64,000 nucleotides of DNA from RPQJ01 sp963846315 (lineage in GTDB: Bacteria; Pseudomonadota; Gammaproteobacteria; Steroidobacterales; Steroidobacteraceae): contig CAWJVM010000004.1 in the NCBI GenBank assembly GCA_963846315.1, positions 62,001 through 126,000 of the forward strand, read 5' to 3'. Shown one piece after another: positions 28,047 through 36,750 of the stretch (the first letter of the stretch is position 1; each line of letters begins with the position of its first letter). The position numbers and the translations under genes were made by a program. Under the pieces are notes generated by a model. The model had not been told where the DNA came from. It did no database searches and was given only the letters and a program-made list of their open reading frames with translations.

Positions 28047-30724
28047 AGCGCGAGCGTCATCCGCACCAGTTCGGGCTCGTCCGTGTCTGCGCGCGTCGCG
28101 AAGCCGAGCGATCGCGAAAGGTCGATCATGCGGTTGTTCTCGCGCAGCGTGATGCCGCTCATCACCTGCAGGTGCCGGTCGCGTGCGATGTCGATCAGGT
28201 GCTGGAACAGGTGCCGGGCCACACCCTTGCCTTGCCACTCGTCGCTCACGACGATTGCGAACTCACAGGTCTGCTCGTCCGGCAGCGTGATGTAGCGCGC
28301 AACGCCGATCTGTTGTTCGCGGCCGTCGGGCAGGCGCCTGACCACGATCAGCGCCAGTTCGCGGTCGTAATCGATCTGCGTGAACTTCGACAACATCGCC
28401 GGCGAGAGGTCCTGCAGGCCGAACATGAAGCGCAGGAAACGCGACTGCTCCGATAGCCGGTGGACGAAGTCCCGTTCGAGTTCGGCATCCTCCGGCCGGA
28501 TCGCACGGATCGTCGCCTGCTGTCCATCCGGCAACTCGAGCGGAAACTCCAACGCGCTTGGGTAGGGGTGGATCGCCATGTGGCGATAGAGCCGCTGCGG
28601 CTGCGACAAGGGCATGATGCCGATGCGCGCGTCGACCGCGACGGCGCCCTTGGCCGTCACGATGACCGGATTGATGTCGATCGCGCTGATGTCGGGCAGT
28701 TCGCAGACGATCTCGGACACGCGCAGCAGGATGTCCTCGATCGCGCCTTCTGCGGCGGCCGGAGCCCCGCGCAATGGCAGCAACGCCAGGCTCGCGCGGG
28801 TGCGGCGGATCAGGTCCCTGGCCAGGTACGGGTTGAGCGGTGGCAGGGCCACGGCGCGGTCCCGGATCACTTCGACCATCGTGCCGCCCAGCCCGAAGCT
28901 GATCGCCGGACCAAACACCGGGTCGCGCACAACGCCGATCATGAGCTCGCGCCCGTGCCGCTCGCTGTACATCGGCTCGATCAGCACGCCCTCGAGGCGC
29001 GCGTCGGGCCGGGCGATCGCGACATCACGCAGCATGTTCTCGTAGCCGTCACGCACACTGCGCGCATCGGTGCGCCCGAGCCTCACGCCACCGACATCGG
29101 TCTTGTGCGAGATGTCGGGCGACAGGATCTTCAGTGCGACGGGAAAGCCGATCGCCTCGGCGACCTGCACGGCCTCGGCCGCCGAATACGCTGGCTGGCT
29201 GCGGACGATCGGTATCCCGAACGCTGCCAGCAGCTCCTTCGAATCCGCCGGGTTGAGCCACGCGTTGCCCGCCGCACGAGCCGCGTCGAGCAAGCGTTGC
29301 GCCGTGGCGCGGTCGGGAGTCGAGGTCGGCCCGAGCGGCGCCGGGACCTGCAGCAGCTGCTCCTGGTTCGCGGTGAACAGCGCGAGCGCGGCAATAGCGT
29401 CGACCGCGGCTTCGGGCGTGGGGAACGTCGGAATGCGATTTTCGGCGAAACGCTGGCGCGCCGTCGTCACCGCCTCGCCTCCCATCCAGCACGTGAAGAC
29501 CGGCTTGCGCTGGGCGTGCACTACCGTGATCAGTTCAGTTGCGAACTGGTCCGCGTCGGTCAGCGCAAACGGCGTCACGATCGCGAGCAGCGCATCGATC
29601 CCGCCATCCTGCAGGCACTTCTGCGCCGCCCGGGCGTAGACCGGCGCCGACGCGTCGCCGCGGACGTAGACGGGATTGCCGTCGGAGGTGCTGGGCGGCA
29701 GCAACGCATGCAACTGCAGGAGCGTCTCGTGCTCGAGTTCGGCCACGGCCAGGCCGCGATCCGCTGCACGGTCCGCGGCCATCTGCCCGGGTCCGCCTGC
29801 ATTCGTCACGATGCCCAGCCTGCGCCCGCGCATCCGCACGCCGGCACTGAGCGTACTGGCCGCACTGAACAGCTGGCTGAAATCACGGATACGCAGCACG
29901 CCGGCGCGACGCATCGCCGCGTCGAAGACATCGTCGCCGCCCACCAGCGAGCCCGTGTGGAAGGCGCGACTGCCGGGGCCTTCGAGCGCATGCCCGGCTT
30001 TCATGACGACGACGGGTTTCACTCGCGCGGCCGCCCGCAGCGCGCTCATGAACCGCCGTGCGTCGCCGACGTCTTCCAGGTACAACATGATGCCGTCGGT
30101 CGCCGCATCGCGCGCAAGAAAGTCGAGCACTTCGTCGAAGCCGATGTCGACGCCGACGCCGGTGGAGATGACCGTCGAGAAACCCACGTGCCGGGAGCGC
30201 GCCCAGTCGAGCGTCGCCGCGCACAGCGCGCTGGACTGCGACACGAGTGCGAGCCGGCCGCGATCTGGCAGCGCCGCGCCGCAGGCCGCGTTGAGCCCGC
30301 TGTCGGTCCGGATCACGCCGAAGCTGTTCGGTCCGAGCAGGCGCAGGCCATAGCGGCGCGCGACCTGCAGCAACGAACGTTCACAGGCCGCGCCTTCCTC
30401 GCCGCCTTCACGAAACCCGGCAGACACGATGACGGCCCCGCGTACGCCACGCTCGCCGCAGTGTTCGAGCACGGTGGGCACGGTGTGCGGGGGCGTGGCG
30501 ATGACAACGAGGTCGACGGCCTGGGGCAGTGAACGCACGTCGGGAAAGGCTGCAACGCCGCCGATCGTCGCGTGCCGCGAATTGACGTAGAACACGGGGC
30601 CGCGGAACCCGCCTTCGCGCAGGTTCCGGCTCAAGATCGCGCCGATCGATCCCGGCTTGTCGCTCGCGCCCACCACGGCCACGGATGCGGGGCGCAATAC
30701 CGCCTCGATGCGTTTCGCAGTCAT
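28043..30724 (-). CDS. Pat-type protein: NDP-forming acyl-CoA ligase domains fused to GNAT acetyltransferase
   Basis: An 893-residue protein with the order CoA-binding Rossmann domain (VAVVGASDKPGSIG, residues 14-28), ligase-CoA domains, ATP-grasp (about 490-690, IGFPVALKILSPDISHKTD) and a C-terminal GNAT domain (about 730-893, with VSDEWQGKGVARHLFQHL as the acetyl-CoA loop). This is the layout of Pat/PatZ, which acetylates lysines of acetyl-CoA synthetase and other enzymes. In studied Pat proteins the ligase half is considered inactive. Here a histidine (His256, in AFHTGSLVGGDD) sits where the ADP-forming ligases carry their phospho-histidine, so ligase activity is possible. The ATG at 30724 lies 94 nt from the divergent HDAC-like gene. 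Confidence 0.9.
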   Translation of the reverse strand: MTAKRIEAVLRPASVAVVGASDKPGSIGAILSRNLREGGFRGPVFYVNSRHATIGGVAAFPDVRSLPQAVDLVVIATPPHTVPTVLEHCGERGVRGAVIVSAGFREGGEEGAACERSLLQVARRYGLRLLGPNSFGVIRTDSGLNAACGAALPDRGRLALVSQSSALCAATLDWARSRHVGFSTVISTGVGVDIGFDEVLDFLARDAATDGIMLYLEDVGDARRFMSALRAAARVKPVVVMKAGHALEGPGSRAFHTGSLVGGDDVFDAAMRRAGVLRIRDFSQLFSAASTLSAGVRMRGRRLGIVTNAGGPGQMAADRAADRGLAVAELEHETLLQLHALLPPSTSDGNPVYVRGDASAPVYARAAQKCLQDGGIDALLAIVTPFALTDADQFATELITVVHAQRKPVFTCWMGGEAVTTARQRFAENRIPTFPTPEAAVDAIAALALFTANQEQLLQVPAPLGPTSTPDRATAQRLLDAARAAGNAWLNPADSKELLAAFGIPIVRSQPAYSAAEAVQVAEAIGFPVALKILSPDISHKTDVGGVRLGRTDARSVRDGYENMLRDVAIARPDARLEGVLIEPMYSERHGRELMIGVVRDPVFGPAISFGLGGTMVEVIRDRAVALPPLNPYLARDLIRRTRASLALLPLRGAPAAAEGAIEDILLRVSEIVCELPDISAIDINPVIVTAKGAVAVDARIGIMPLSQPQRLYRHMAIHPYPSALEFPLELPDGQQATIRAIRPEDAELERDFVHRLSEQSRFLRFMFGLQDLSPAMLSKFTQIDYDRELALIVVRRLPDGREQQIGVARYITLPDEQTCEFAIVVSDEWQGKGVARHLFQHLIDIARDRHLQVMSGITLRENNRMIDLSRSLGFATRADTDEPELVRMTLAL

Positions 30725-30818
30725 GGCTCGAGTGTACCCTTGGGGGCAGGGAGAACTCGCGCATGCTAGCCTCACGCGTTTGCGGGATCATTGTGGCTCA
30801 CCGCAACCGGAGTCGCCC
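30725..30818. promoter_or_regulatory. 94-nt shared divergent promoter region (pat-like / HDAC-like)
   Basis: This short region must carry the 5' signals of both the Pat-like gene (minus) and the deacetylase gene (plus). I could not identify clear -35/-10 elements. The deacetylase ATG is preceded by CGGAG as a ribosome site. Confidence 0.5.
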
Positions 30819-31742
30819 ATGGCCGTCGCTTTTGTGACTCATCCGCATTGCCGGCTGCACCGCATGGGTGACCACCATCCGGAGCAACCAGCGCGCCTCG
30901 ACGCGATCGAGGACGAGCTCCATTCGCGCGGCCTGTACGACGTGCTGCTGCATCGCGAGGCGCCGCGAGCCAGCGTCGAGCAACTGGTCCGCGTGCATCC
31001 GTTGGCCCACGTTCAGGACCTCTCCAACCGATCTCCCGCCGAGGGTCTCGAGCACATCGATCCCGACACCTGGATGTGCCCGGACACCTTCGAGGCGGCA
31101 TTGCGTGCCGCCGGCGCCAATGTGCTGGCGACGGACCTGGTGCTGACCGGCGCAGCATCCCGCGCCTTCTGCAGCGTGCGTCCGCCCGGTCACCATGCCG
31201 AGCGGGCGACGGCGATGGGATTCTGCTTCTTCAACAACGTCGCGGTCGCGGCCCGCCATGCGCTCGACCACCACGGCCTCGAGCGCGTCGCGATCCTCGA
31301 TTTCGACGTGCACCTCGGCAACGGCACCGAGGAAATCTTCCAGGACGATGCGCGGGTCCTGCTCTGTTCGTCGTACCAGTACCCGCTGTGGCCCGACATG
31401 AACCCGCCCACGCGACCCGGCCGCGTGGTCAATTGCCCGTTGCCACCCGGCAGCGGTAGCGACGCATTCCGTGCCGCCGTGCAGGAGCAATGGCTGCCGG
31501 CGCTCGAGGCGTTCGCCCCGCAGCTGGTGCTGATCTCGGCGGGCTTCGATGCGCACGCCGCCGACGACATGTCGCACCTGCGGTTCACGACGGCTGACTA
31601 CGCGTGGGTGACGGAGATCGCCTGCGGCGTCGCTGATCGACATGCGCAAGGGCGTATCGTTTCGACCCTCGAGGGCGGTTACGACCTCCGCTCACTCGCG
31701 GCGAGCGCGGCGGCGCACATCGAAAAGCTCGTGCTGGCCTGA
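30819..31742 (+). CDS. Histone deacetylase-family (AcuC-like) deacetylase
   Basis: A 307-residue zinc-dependent amidohydrolase of the HDAC superfamily, which removes acetyl groups from lysines or polyamines. Catalytic residues are present: the His125-His126 pair in RPPGHHAE, zinc ligands Asp163 and His165 in LDFDVHLGNGTEE, Asp244 in SAGFDAHAADD and Tyr288 in EGGYDL. The residue after His165 is Leu, where most relatives have a second His; this position is not a zinc ligand. The ATG at 30819 gives MAVAFVTHPHC, the family start. It is divergent from a Pat-type acetyltransferase with 94 nt between, suggesting an acetylation/deacetylation pair as in Bacillus acuA/acuC. Confidence 0.92.
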   Translation: MAVAFVTHPHCRLHRMGDHHPEQPARLDAIEDELHSRGLYDVLLHREAPRASVEQLVRVHPLAHVQDLSNRSPAEGLEHIDPDTWMCPDTFEAALRAAGANVLATDLVLTGAASRAFCSVRPPGHHAERATAMGFCFFNNVAVAARHALDHHGLERVAILDFDVHLGNGTEEIFQDDARVLLCSSYQYPLWPDMNPPTRPGRVVNCPLPPGSGSDAFRAAVQEQWLPALEAFAPQLVLISAGFDAHAADDMSHLRFTTADYAWVTEIACGVADRHAQGRIVSTLEGGYDLRSLAASAAAHIEKLVLA

Positions 31743-31975
31743 CGCGCGTTCGCATTCATGACGCACGCAGTACTGGACTCGCGGCCTTGCAGCACGCAGA
31801 ATGCGCGCCGCGCGCGTGGCTTCGGCTTTGCGCGTCAGCTCCGCCGCGCTGTTACCACCAAGTCACAATCTTGCGGGTTCAGTCCACCAGCGCGGCGGGG
31901 CGACTTTCCCACGTTGGCCACCGATCCAATGGGCGCCACTGCTCGCAGATGAATTCTGCGCGGCGCCTTAACTGA

Positions 31976-32719
31976 TCAGCGCGCCAGCCCCGCCAACCAG
32001 CCGGCGAACGCAAGCCACGCAGCCGTGCCCGCAAGCGCGAGCCGTGCCGGCTGCGACATGATCAGCGCCAACCCACCCCAGCGGGTGACCGGGTGCAGCG
32101 AGCGGCGCGTGCGGAAATCCCAGATCGCGAGCACGACGATGAAAAGGTCGGCCAGGCCGTAGTACGCAAACGGGTTGCCGATCTTCCACACGTACGGCCA
32201 GCGCGCGAACGCGGCACCCAGCAACGTGATCGTGGCGAGCAGCATCCAGCGCTTGTGGCTCTGCGGATTGCTGCGGCTGGCGATCGCGAGACTGAAGAAC
32301 ACGACGAAGAACGCGATGTCGAACAGCGGCACGACCAGGAACTGCAACGGCGGCACGGGCACGCCATTGAAGCCGGTCGGCCGGTTGGCCGCCACCAGCG
32401 CACCGACGACCCCCAGGATCACCATCCCCACGGCAACGACCATGCCGAGCACGCCCAGCTTGCGGTGCACGTCCGTGCGTCCGACGCCGACCAGCATCGC
32501 CTGCGCCACGAGCAGCACACACCACGCTGAGAAAAATGCGCCGTGCACGTAGAAGATCGGCTCGGACGGCGACGGCCACTCCGGAAACCAGGGCCGCAGG
32601 AAAAAGGAACGGGCGAAGCCGACGTAGGCGGCGACCAGCATCGCGATTGCCATGCCCGTATAGAAGCGGCGCTCCGCGGTCCAGCGCGAACGCGTGCCGA
32701 TGGCAGCAGTGCTTTCCAT
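31976..32719 (-). CDS. Multi-pass membrane protein of unknown function
   Basis: A 247-residue protein with about six or seven hydrophobic helices: YTGMAIAMLVAAYVGFAR, YVHGAFFSAWCVLLVAQAML, LGVLGMVVAVGMVILGVVGA, LVVPLFDIAFFVVFFSLA, WMLLATITLLGAAF and a C-terminal ALAGTAAWLAFAGWLAGL. Conserved-looking polar positions inside or near helices (His in FYVHGAFF, the RTDVHRKLG loop, SHKRWM) recall haem- or quinone-binding membrane proteins, but no signature proves it. The start at 32719 is chosen for an upstream AGGGGGG. The 124-nt gap before the methyltransferase gene on the same strand allows a separate promoter. Confidence 0.75.
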   Translation of the reverse strand: MESTAAIGTRSRWTAERRFYTGMAIAMLVAAYVGFARSFFLRPWFPEWPSPSEPIFYVHGAFFSAWCVLLVAQAMLVGVGRTDVHRKLGVLGMVVAVGMVILGVVGALVAANRPTGFNGVPVPPLQFLVVPLFDIAFFVVFFSLAIASRSNPQSHKRWMLLATITLLGAAFARWPYVWKIGNPFAYYGLADLFIVVLAIWDFRTRRSLHPVTRWGGLALIMSQPARLALAGTAAWLAFAGWLAGLAR

Positions 32720-32843
32720 CCGTTCACCCCCCTGGCTGCAGACGGCCGCAGCGTAGCATGGCCGTTGTCCGCTGCAATTCGGCGGAAGAGGCCAGCCCTC
32801 GTGGCGGCTGCAAGTGACGACGAATAGCAGGGCGAACGCGATT

Positions 32844-34001
32844 CTAAGGCGAGTCGCCCCGCCGGCTGCCGGCATAGAGGTCGAATAGCAACAGCCGGCA
32901 CGGAATGCTGCCGTTCATCAGGGCGATCGTCCGCGACGGCTTGAGTCCGATCGATTTGTACGGCGAAGCGTTGGCCGCGAGCACCGCGGCACGCCAGCCC
33001 GCGAACCGCTGCTTCAGGGTGTCGCCGAACTCTTCATACAACTGCCGCACCTCGGCTTCGCCCCCGCCGATGCGGTCCCCGTACGGCAGGTTCGTCGCCA
33101 GCAGGCCAGTCGGCGCGGGCGGCAAGACGTCCTGCACGCGCACCACGTCGAACCGGATGTACTTCTCGACCCGTGCCTTGAGCGCGCTCTTGCGCGCCAT
33201 GTCGATGTATTCGGCCCGGACGTCGGACGCCGCCACGATGCACGGCGGTTCGTCCAGCTTTTCGGCACGGATGCTTTCCTGCGCTTCGCGCCACAGCGCG
33301 CGGTCAAAGTCCGTAAGCCACTCGAAATGAAATTCGCCTTTCTTGCGATGGATCTGCGGCGCCTTGCGCACGGCGATCATTGCGGCCTCGATGGCCAGCG
33401 TGCCGCTGCCGCACATTGGATCGAGGAATGCGACACTGCCGTCGTAACCCGCAAACTGCAGGATCGCAGCGGCCAGCGTTTCTTTCAGCGGCGCCGGATG
33501 CCCCTGCTCACGGTAACCCCGCTTGTGCAGCGACTTGCCCGACGTGTCGAAGCTCAACATGCAGCGGCCGCGCGCGACGTGCGCCACGATCACCACTTTC
33601 GGCTCCTCGGTGTCGACCGGGGGAACCTGCTCACCCTGCCGCGCGAAGGATTCCCGCACGCCCTCGCGCACCTGCGTGATGACCTGCTTCGGCGTCAGCC
33701 CGCCGCCTTCGTCCCCCGTGCTTTCGACCATGAAGCCGTGACGGGCGTCGAACCATTCGGGCCAGTGCAGGCGGCGCACCTGCGAATGCAGCATTGCCGG
33801 TGTCTGTGCCGGCACCTCGCGCAGGATGCGCAGGATGCGGCTGGCCGTACGCACTCGCAGGTGCAGCTCGTAGAACTGGCGCGGTGTCGCAGTGAACAGC
33901 ACGGCTCGAAACGTCGGCGCCAGCTCGGTGGCGCCCAACGCTTCCAGTTCGGCGACGAGTGCTGGCTTGGCTTCTTCAGGGCAAGTCGCGATCAACCGCA
34001 T
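32844..34001 (-). CDS. THUMP-domain RNA methyltransferase (RlmL N-terminal-like)
   Basis: A 385-residue class I SAM-dependent methyltransferase. The N-terminal 150 residues form a THUMP RNA-binding domain (MRLIATCPEEAKPALVAELE start, LHLRVRTASRILRIL). The methyltransferase follows with motif I FLDPMCGSGTLAIEAAM, the acidic SDVRAEYID and catalytic NLPYGDRIGGG, an N-P-P-Y variant typical of N2-guanine methylation. It resembles the RlmL half of RlmKL (m2G2445 of 23S rRNA) without the RlmK half. The ATG at 34001 shares one base with the stop of the upstream methyltransferase (TGATG), so translation is coupled. Confidence 0.9.
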   Translation of the reverse strand: MRLIATCPEEAKPALVAELEALGATELAPTFRAVLFTATPRQFYELHLRVRTASRILRILREVPAQTPAMLHSQVRRLHWPEWFDARHGFMVESTGDEGGGLTPKQVITQVREGVRESFARQGEQVPPVDTEEPKVVIVAHVARGRCMLSFDTSGKSLHKRGYREQGHPAPLKETLAAAILQFAGYDGSVAFLDPMCGSGTLAIEAAMIAVRKAPQIHRKKGEFHFEWLTDFDRALWREAQESIRAEKLDEPPCIVAASDVRAEYIDMARKSALKARVEKYIRFDVVRVQDVLPPAPTGLLATNLPYGDRIGGGEAEVRQLYEEFGDTLKQRFAGWRAAVLAANASPYKSIGLKPSRTIALMNGSIPCRLLLFDLYAGSRRGDSP

Positions 34002-34876
34002 CAACCACCTCGACGTCGCGACCCGCGCACGGCCAGCACCCCATCGCCGTCGATCCGGGTCGTGAAGCCGGCAAGTCGCAAGCGGCGCGCGACTTCCTGC
34101 GGTACGTCGCGACCACTGGTAAGGCGATTGGGCGTTCCGGTGTAATGGAACAGGCGGCCACCGGGCTGCAGCACGCGGGCAAGCTCGTCGTAAAACGCCT
34201 GTGAATACAGCTCGCCGGCCAGACCGAAGCGCGGCGGGTCGTGCAGGATGGCGCCAAATGCGCCGTCGGCGAGTCCGCTGATCCGCTGGCTGATGTCACC
34301 TGCGACCAGGGTCAGACCGGGTCCGCCTGGCGGTGACCACGGATTGAGTTTGCGCAGCCAGAGTACGTCCGGATTGATTTCGTACGAAGTGACTTCGCTC
34401 GCGCCGCCGTCCAGGCACCAGGCCGCGAAGTAGCCGAGACCCGCGCAGGTATCGAGGACGTGCTTGCCGCGGGGCTCAATCAAGGCGACCTTGCGGCGCG
34501 CATCTTCGTAGGGCGAGACCACCTTGGTCGGCAGCATTTTCACGCCGTCGATTTCGAACGTCGGCGGACCCCAGTCCGTCGGCACGAGCTTCAGCAGCGA
34601 GGTGCCAAAGCGTGCGACGGGCTCGAACCCTTCACCGGCCCAATGATAGATCGTCCGTTCCCTGCAACGTTCGAGGTAGGGGTACCCGCACCCACGCCAG
34701 CGCCACTCGTCCGCGCCGAGTTCGACCTGCGTCTGCGAGCGCTCGAGATCGAGCGAGCACGCGAGCACGTCTTCCCCGCGACCACGCGCGATGCGCATGC
34801 GGTCATGCACGCCGGCGGTCAGCAGTGGTCCCCGCAAAGGCACAGATTCGGCATGGAAAAGCACGCAGGCGCTCAC
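34001..34876 (-). CDS. Class I SAM-dependent methyltransferase
   Basis: A 291-residue protein whose first 130 residues are a domain of unknown type. The second half is a Rossmann methyltransferase: motif I HVLDTCAGLGYFAAW, motif II region VTSYEINPDVLWL, then LVAGDISQRISGL and motif IV AILHDPPRF. A DPPR motif occurs in RNA cytosine and related methyltransferases (compare RlmI), so RNA is a likely substrate, but this is inference. The GTG start at 34876 is fixed by a 4-nt GTGA overlap with the oxidoreductase gene upstream. It is followed by the THUMP methyltransferase in a coupled operon. Confidence 0.85.
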   Translation of the reverse strand: MSACVLFHAESVPLRGPLLTAGVHDRMRIARGRGEDVLACSLDLERSQTQVELGADEWRWRGCGYPYLERCRERTIYHWAGEGFEPVARFGTSLLKLVPTDWGPPTFEIDGVKMLPTKVVSPYEDARRKVALIEPRGKHVLDTCAGLGYFAAWCLDGGASEVTSYEINPDVLWLRKLNPWSPPGGPGLTLVAGDISQRISGLADGAFGAILHDPPRFGLAGELYSQAFYDELARVLQPGGRLFHYTGTPNRLTSGRDVPQEVARRLRLAGFTTRIDGDGVLAVRGSRRRGG

Positions 34877-36069
34877 TTCGATGGTGCGAGCCGGCGCGTC
34901 ACGCTAATGACGCGGGATGCCAGTTCGCCGAGCGCCTGCACGCTCGACGGCGGGTCGATCTGCGTCATCGTCACCTGGTATACGGCTTCCTTGCCGGCGG
35001 CGAGGGTGGGACTCGCAATGACCGAGCGTCCAGCAACGAGGAACGTATCGAGATCGCCGAACGTCACCAGCATCGGCGTGCGCGAGGGTCGAAACGGACG
35101 CAGCGCTCGGCCTGCGACGGCGCGTCGAACGTTCTCGGCCGCACAGTCACCCATTTCGAGGGCATGAAATGCCTGCTTCGGGACGGGCACCGGCAGGGCA
35201 GACGCATCGCCGATGACGAACACGTTACGGTGGCGCCGACTGCGCAATGTCGCCTCGACCGGCGCCCATTGCCGCGGTTTCGATACGAGTCCAGAGGCTT
35301 GCAGCAACGGTGGTGCGGTACTGCCGCCCGTCCAGATCGTGAGGTTGGAACGTATGCGCTCGCCGCTGCTGAGGCGCACGCCGGTTGCCGTAACCGCTGC
35401 GACCGGCGTCCCCGTGTGGATGTGCGCGTCGTACGGTCGAATGTGCTTGCGCACGGCAGCGTCGATCCGTGCCGACACGCTCGCCATCAGGCGCGGGCCG
35501 GACTCGACCACGTGCAGCGTCAGGTTCGCGCGTGACCGGTAACGTCGCAGGATTTCGCCGAGCACCTCGACGCCTTCGAAGCCGCCGCCGACGATGACGA
35601 GCGATCGCGGCGCCCGGCCCTTCATCAGCGCCGCCAGTCGGCGACCGATCGCACTGCATTGCTCGACGTTCTTGAATGGCAACGCATGACGTTCCGCGCC
35701 TCGCACGCCAAACGTCTCGTTGATGCCACCCACCGCGACGATGCAATAGTCAAAAGCGTGGACCGTGCCTGTCGCCGTCGACAGCGTGCCATGCCTGGCG
35801 TCGATGGCGGCAACGTTGGCGCGCACGAAACGATGCCCGGCCGCGGCGACGAGCCGCTTGCGTGGCAACCGCAGGTCGGCTGGCCGCTTGGCGCCGGAGA
35901 CGAGCTCGTGGATGTTCGGCAGCCATTCGAACCACGGGGACGGGTCGAACACCGTCACGTCGTACTCGGGACCGAGTCCCTGGGCCGCCCGCAGTCCCGC
36001 AAAACTGGCGCCGACGATGGCCACGCGCGGACGCTGCGACAGCGGGTTTCGGCGACGGCGTGCAGTCAT
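34873..36069 (-). CDS. NDH-2-like FAD-dependent NAD(P)H oxidoreductase
   Basis: A 398-residue flavoprotein of the pyridine-nucleotide-disulfide oxidoreductase class, close in layout to type II NADH dehydrogenases and sulfide:quinone reductases. The FAD motif is VAIVGASFAGLRAAQGLG (residues 14-31). The NAD motif is SLVIVGGGFEGVEVLGE (about 155-171). The FAD-contacting VFVIGDASAL lies near residue 284. No C-terminal membrane-anchoring helix is obvious; the C-terminus contains a short basic segment. It leads an operon with two RNA-type methyltransferases through 4-nt and 1-nt overlaps. Donor and acceptor are not determinable. Confidence 0.87.
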   Translation of the reverse strand: MTARRRRNPLSQRPRVAIVGASFAGLRAAQGLGPEYDVTVFDPSPWFEWLPNIHELVSGAKRPADLRLPRKRLVAAAGHRFVRANVAAIDARHGTLSTATGTVHAFDYCIVAVGGINETFGVRGAERHALPFKNVEQCSAIGRRLAALMKGRAPRSLVIVGGGFEGVEVLGEILRRYRSRANLTLHVVESGPRLMASVSARIDAAVRKHIRPYDAHIHTGTPVAAVTATGVRLSSGERIRSNLTIWTGGSTAPPLLQASGLVSKPRQWAPVEATLRSRRHRNVFVIGDASALPVPVPKQAFHALEMGDCAAENVRRAVAGRALRPFRPSRTPMLVTFGDLDTFLVAGRSVIASPTLAAGKEAVYQVTMTQIDPPSSVQALGELASRVISVTRRLAPSK

Positions 36070-36138
36070 GAGCGGGCTTCGAGGTCAGCGGCAGGGAGCC
36101 GCAGTGTAGACTGGAATTTCACTGCCAGCGGAGCTCCC

Positions 36139-36750
36139 GTGAACACCATCAAAGCGTTCCTCAAGGCGACCCTCGTGGGCGGCTTGATGTTTCTCGTCCC
36201 AGTCGTGCTGGTCGCAGCGGTACTGCGGCACGCGCTGCAGTTGGCCGGCAAGCTCGCGGTGCCGCTCGCTGAGGTGCTGCCGGTCAGTCACGTGGGCGGT
36301 GTGGGCGTTGTCACGCTGGTCGCGGTCGCAATCCTGGTCGTCATCGCGTTCCTCGCGGGGCTATTGGCGCGCACAGGTCCGGGGCGCCGCGTCACGCACT
36401 GGTTCGAGGAATCGCTCCTGGGCGGCCTGCCGCAATACCGCATGGTGAAGTCGCTGGCCGATGGGCTAACCCAGCTCGAAACCGACGGTGCCTTGCAACC
36501 GGTACTGATGCGCGGCGACGAAGGGTGGATGCTCGGCTACCAGATGGAAGAGCTGCCGGACGGCTGGCGCGTCATTTTCCTGCCGGCATCGCCGACACCG
36601 ATGTCGGGCAATGTGATGTATGTCGAAGCGTCCCGCGTGAAGCCCCTCGACCTCTCGATGCGCGAAGCCATGCTTCTGGTCAAGCGGCTCGGCATTGGCT
36701 CTGCAGAAAAGTTGGGCAGCACGAATCTCGCCATCAGCACCCCGAGGTGA
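36139..36750 (+). CDS. DUF502 membrane protein
   Basis: A 203-residue protein of the DUF502 family. Two N-terminal transmembrane helices (KATLVGGLMFLVPVVLVAAV and VVTLVAVAILVVIAFLAGLL) are followed by a soluble domain with the family's PQYRMVKSLADGL, the segment GYQMEELPDGWRVIFLP, and SPTPMSGNVMYVEASRV. The family is widespread in proteobacteria and plants, with no agreed biochemical role. The GTG at 36139 is chosen because it begins the conserved N-terminus (NTIKAFLKATLVGG) and GGAG lies upstream. It converges on the multihaem cytochrome gene, their stops directly adjacent. Confidence 0.88.
   Translation: MNTIKAFLKATLVGGLMFLVPVVLVAAVLRHALQLAGKLAVPLAEVLPVSHVGGVGVVTLVAVAILVVIAFLAGLLARTGPGRRVTHWFEESLLGGLPQYRMVKSLADGLTQLETDGALQPVLMRGDEGWMLGYQMEELPDGWRVIFLPASPTPMSGNVMYVEASRVKPLDLSMREAMLLVKRLGIGSAEKLGSTNLAISTPR

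Noticed and set aside
28460..30532. 690-codon frame antisense to the Pat-like gene
   Set aside because: No domain, Arg/His-rich, and fully opposite a gene with intact motifs.
31743..31975. Short frames in the gap after the HDAC-like gene
   Set aside because: They lack ribosome sites and read as Arg/Ala-rich random sequence. I see nothing in this gap that I can support.
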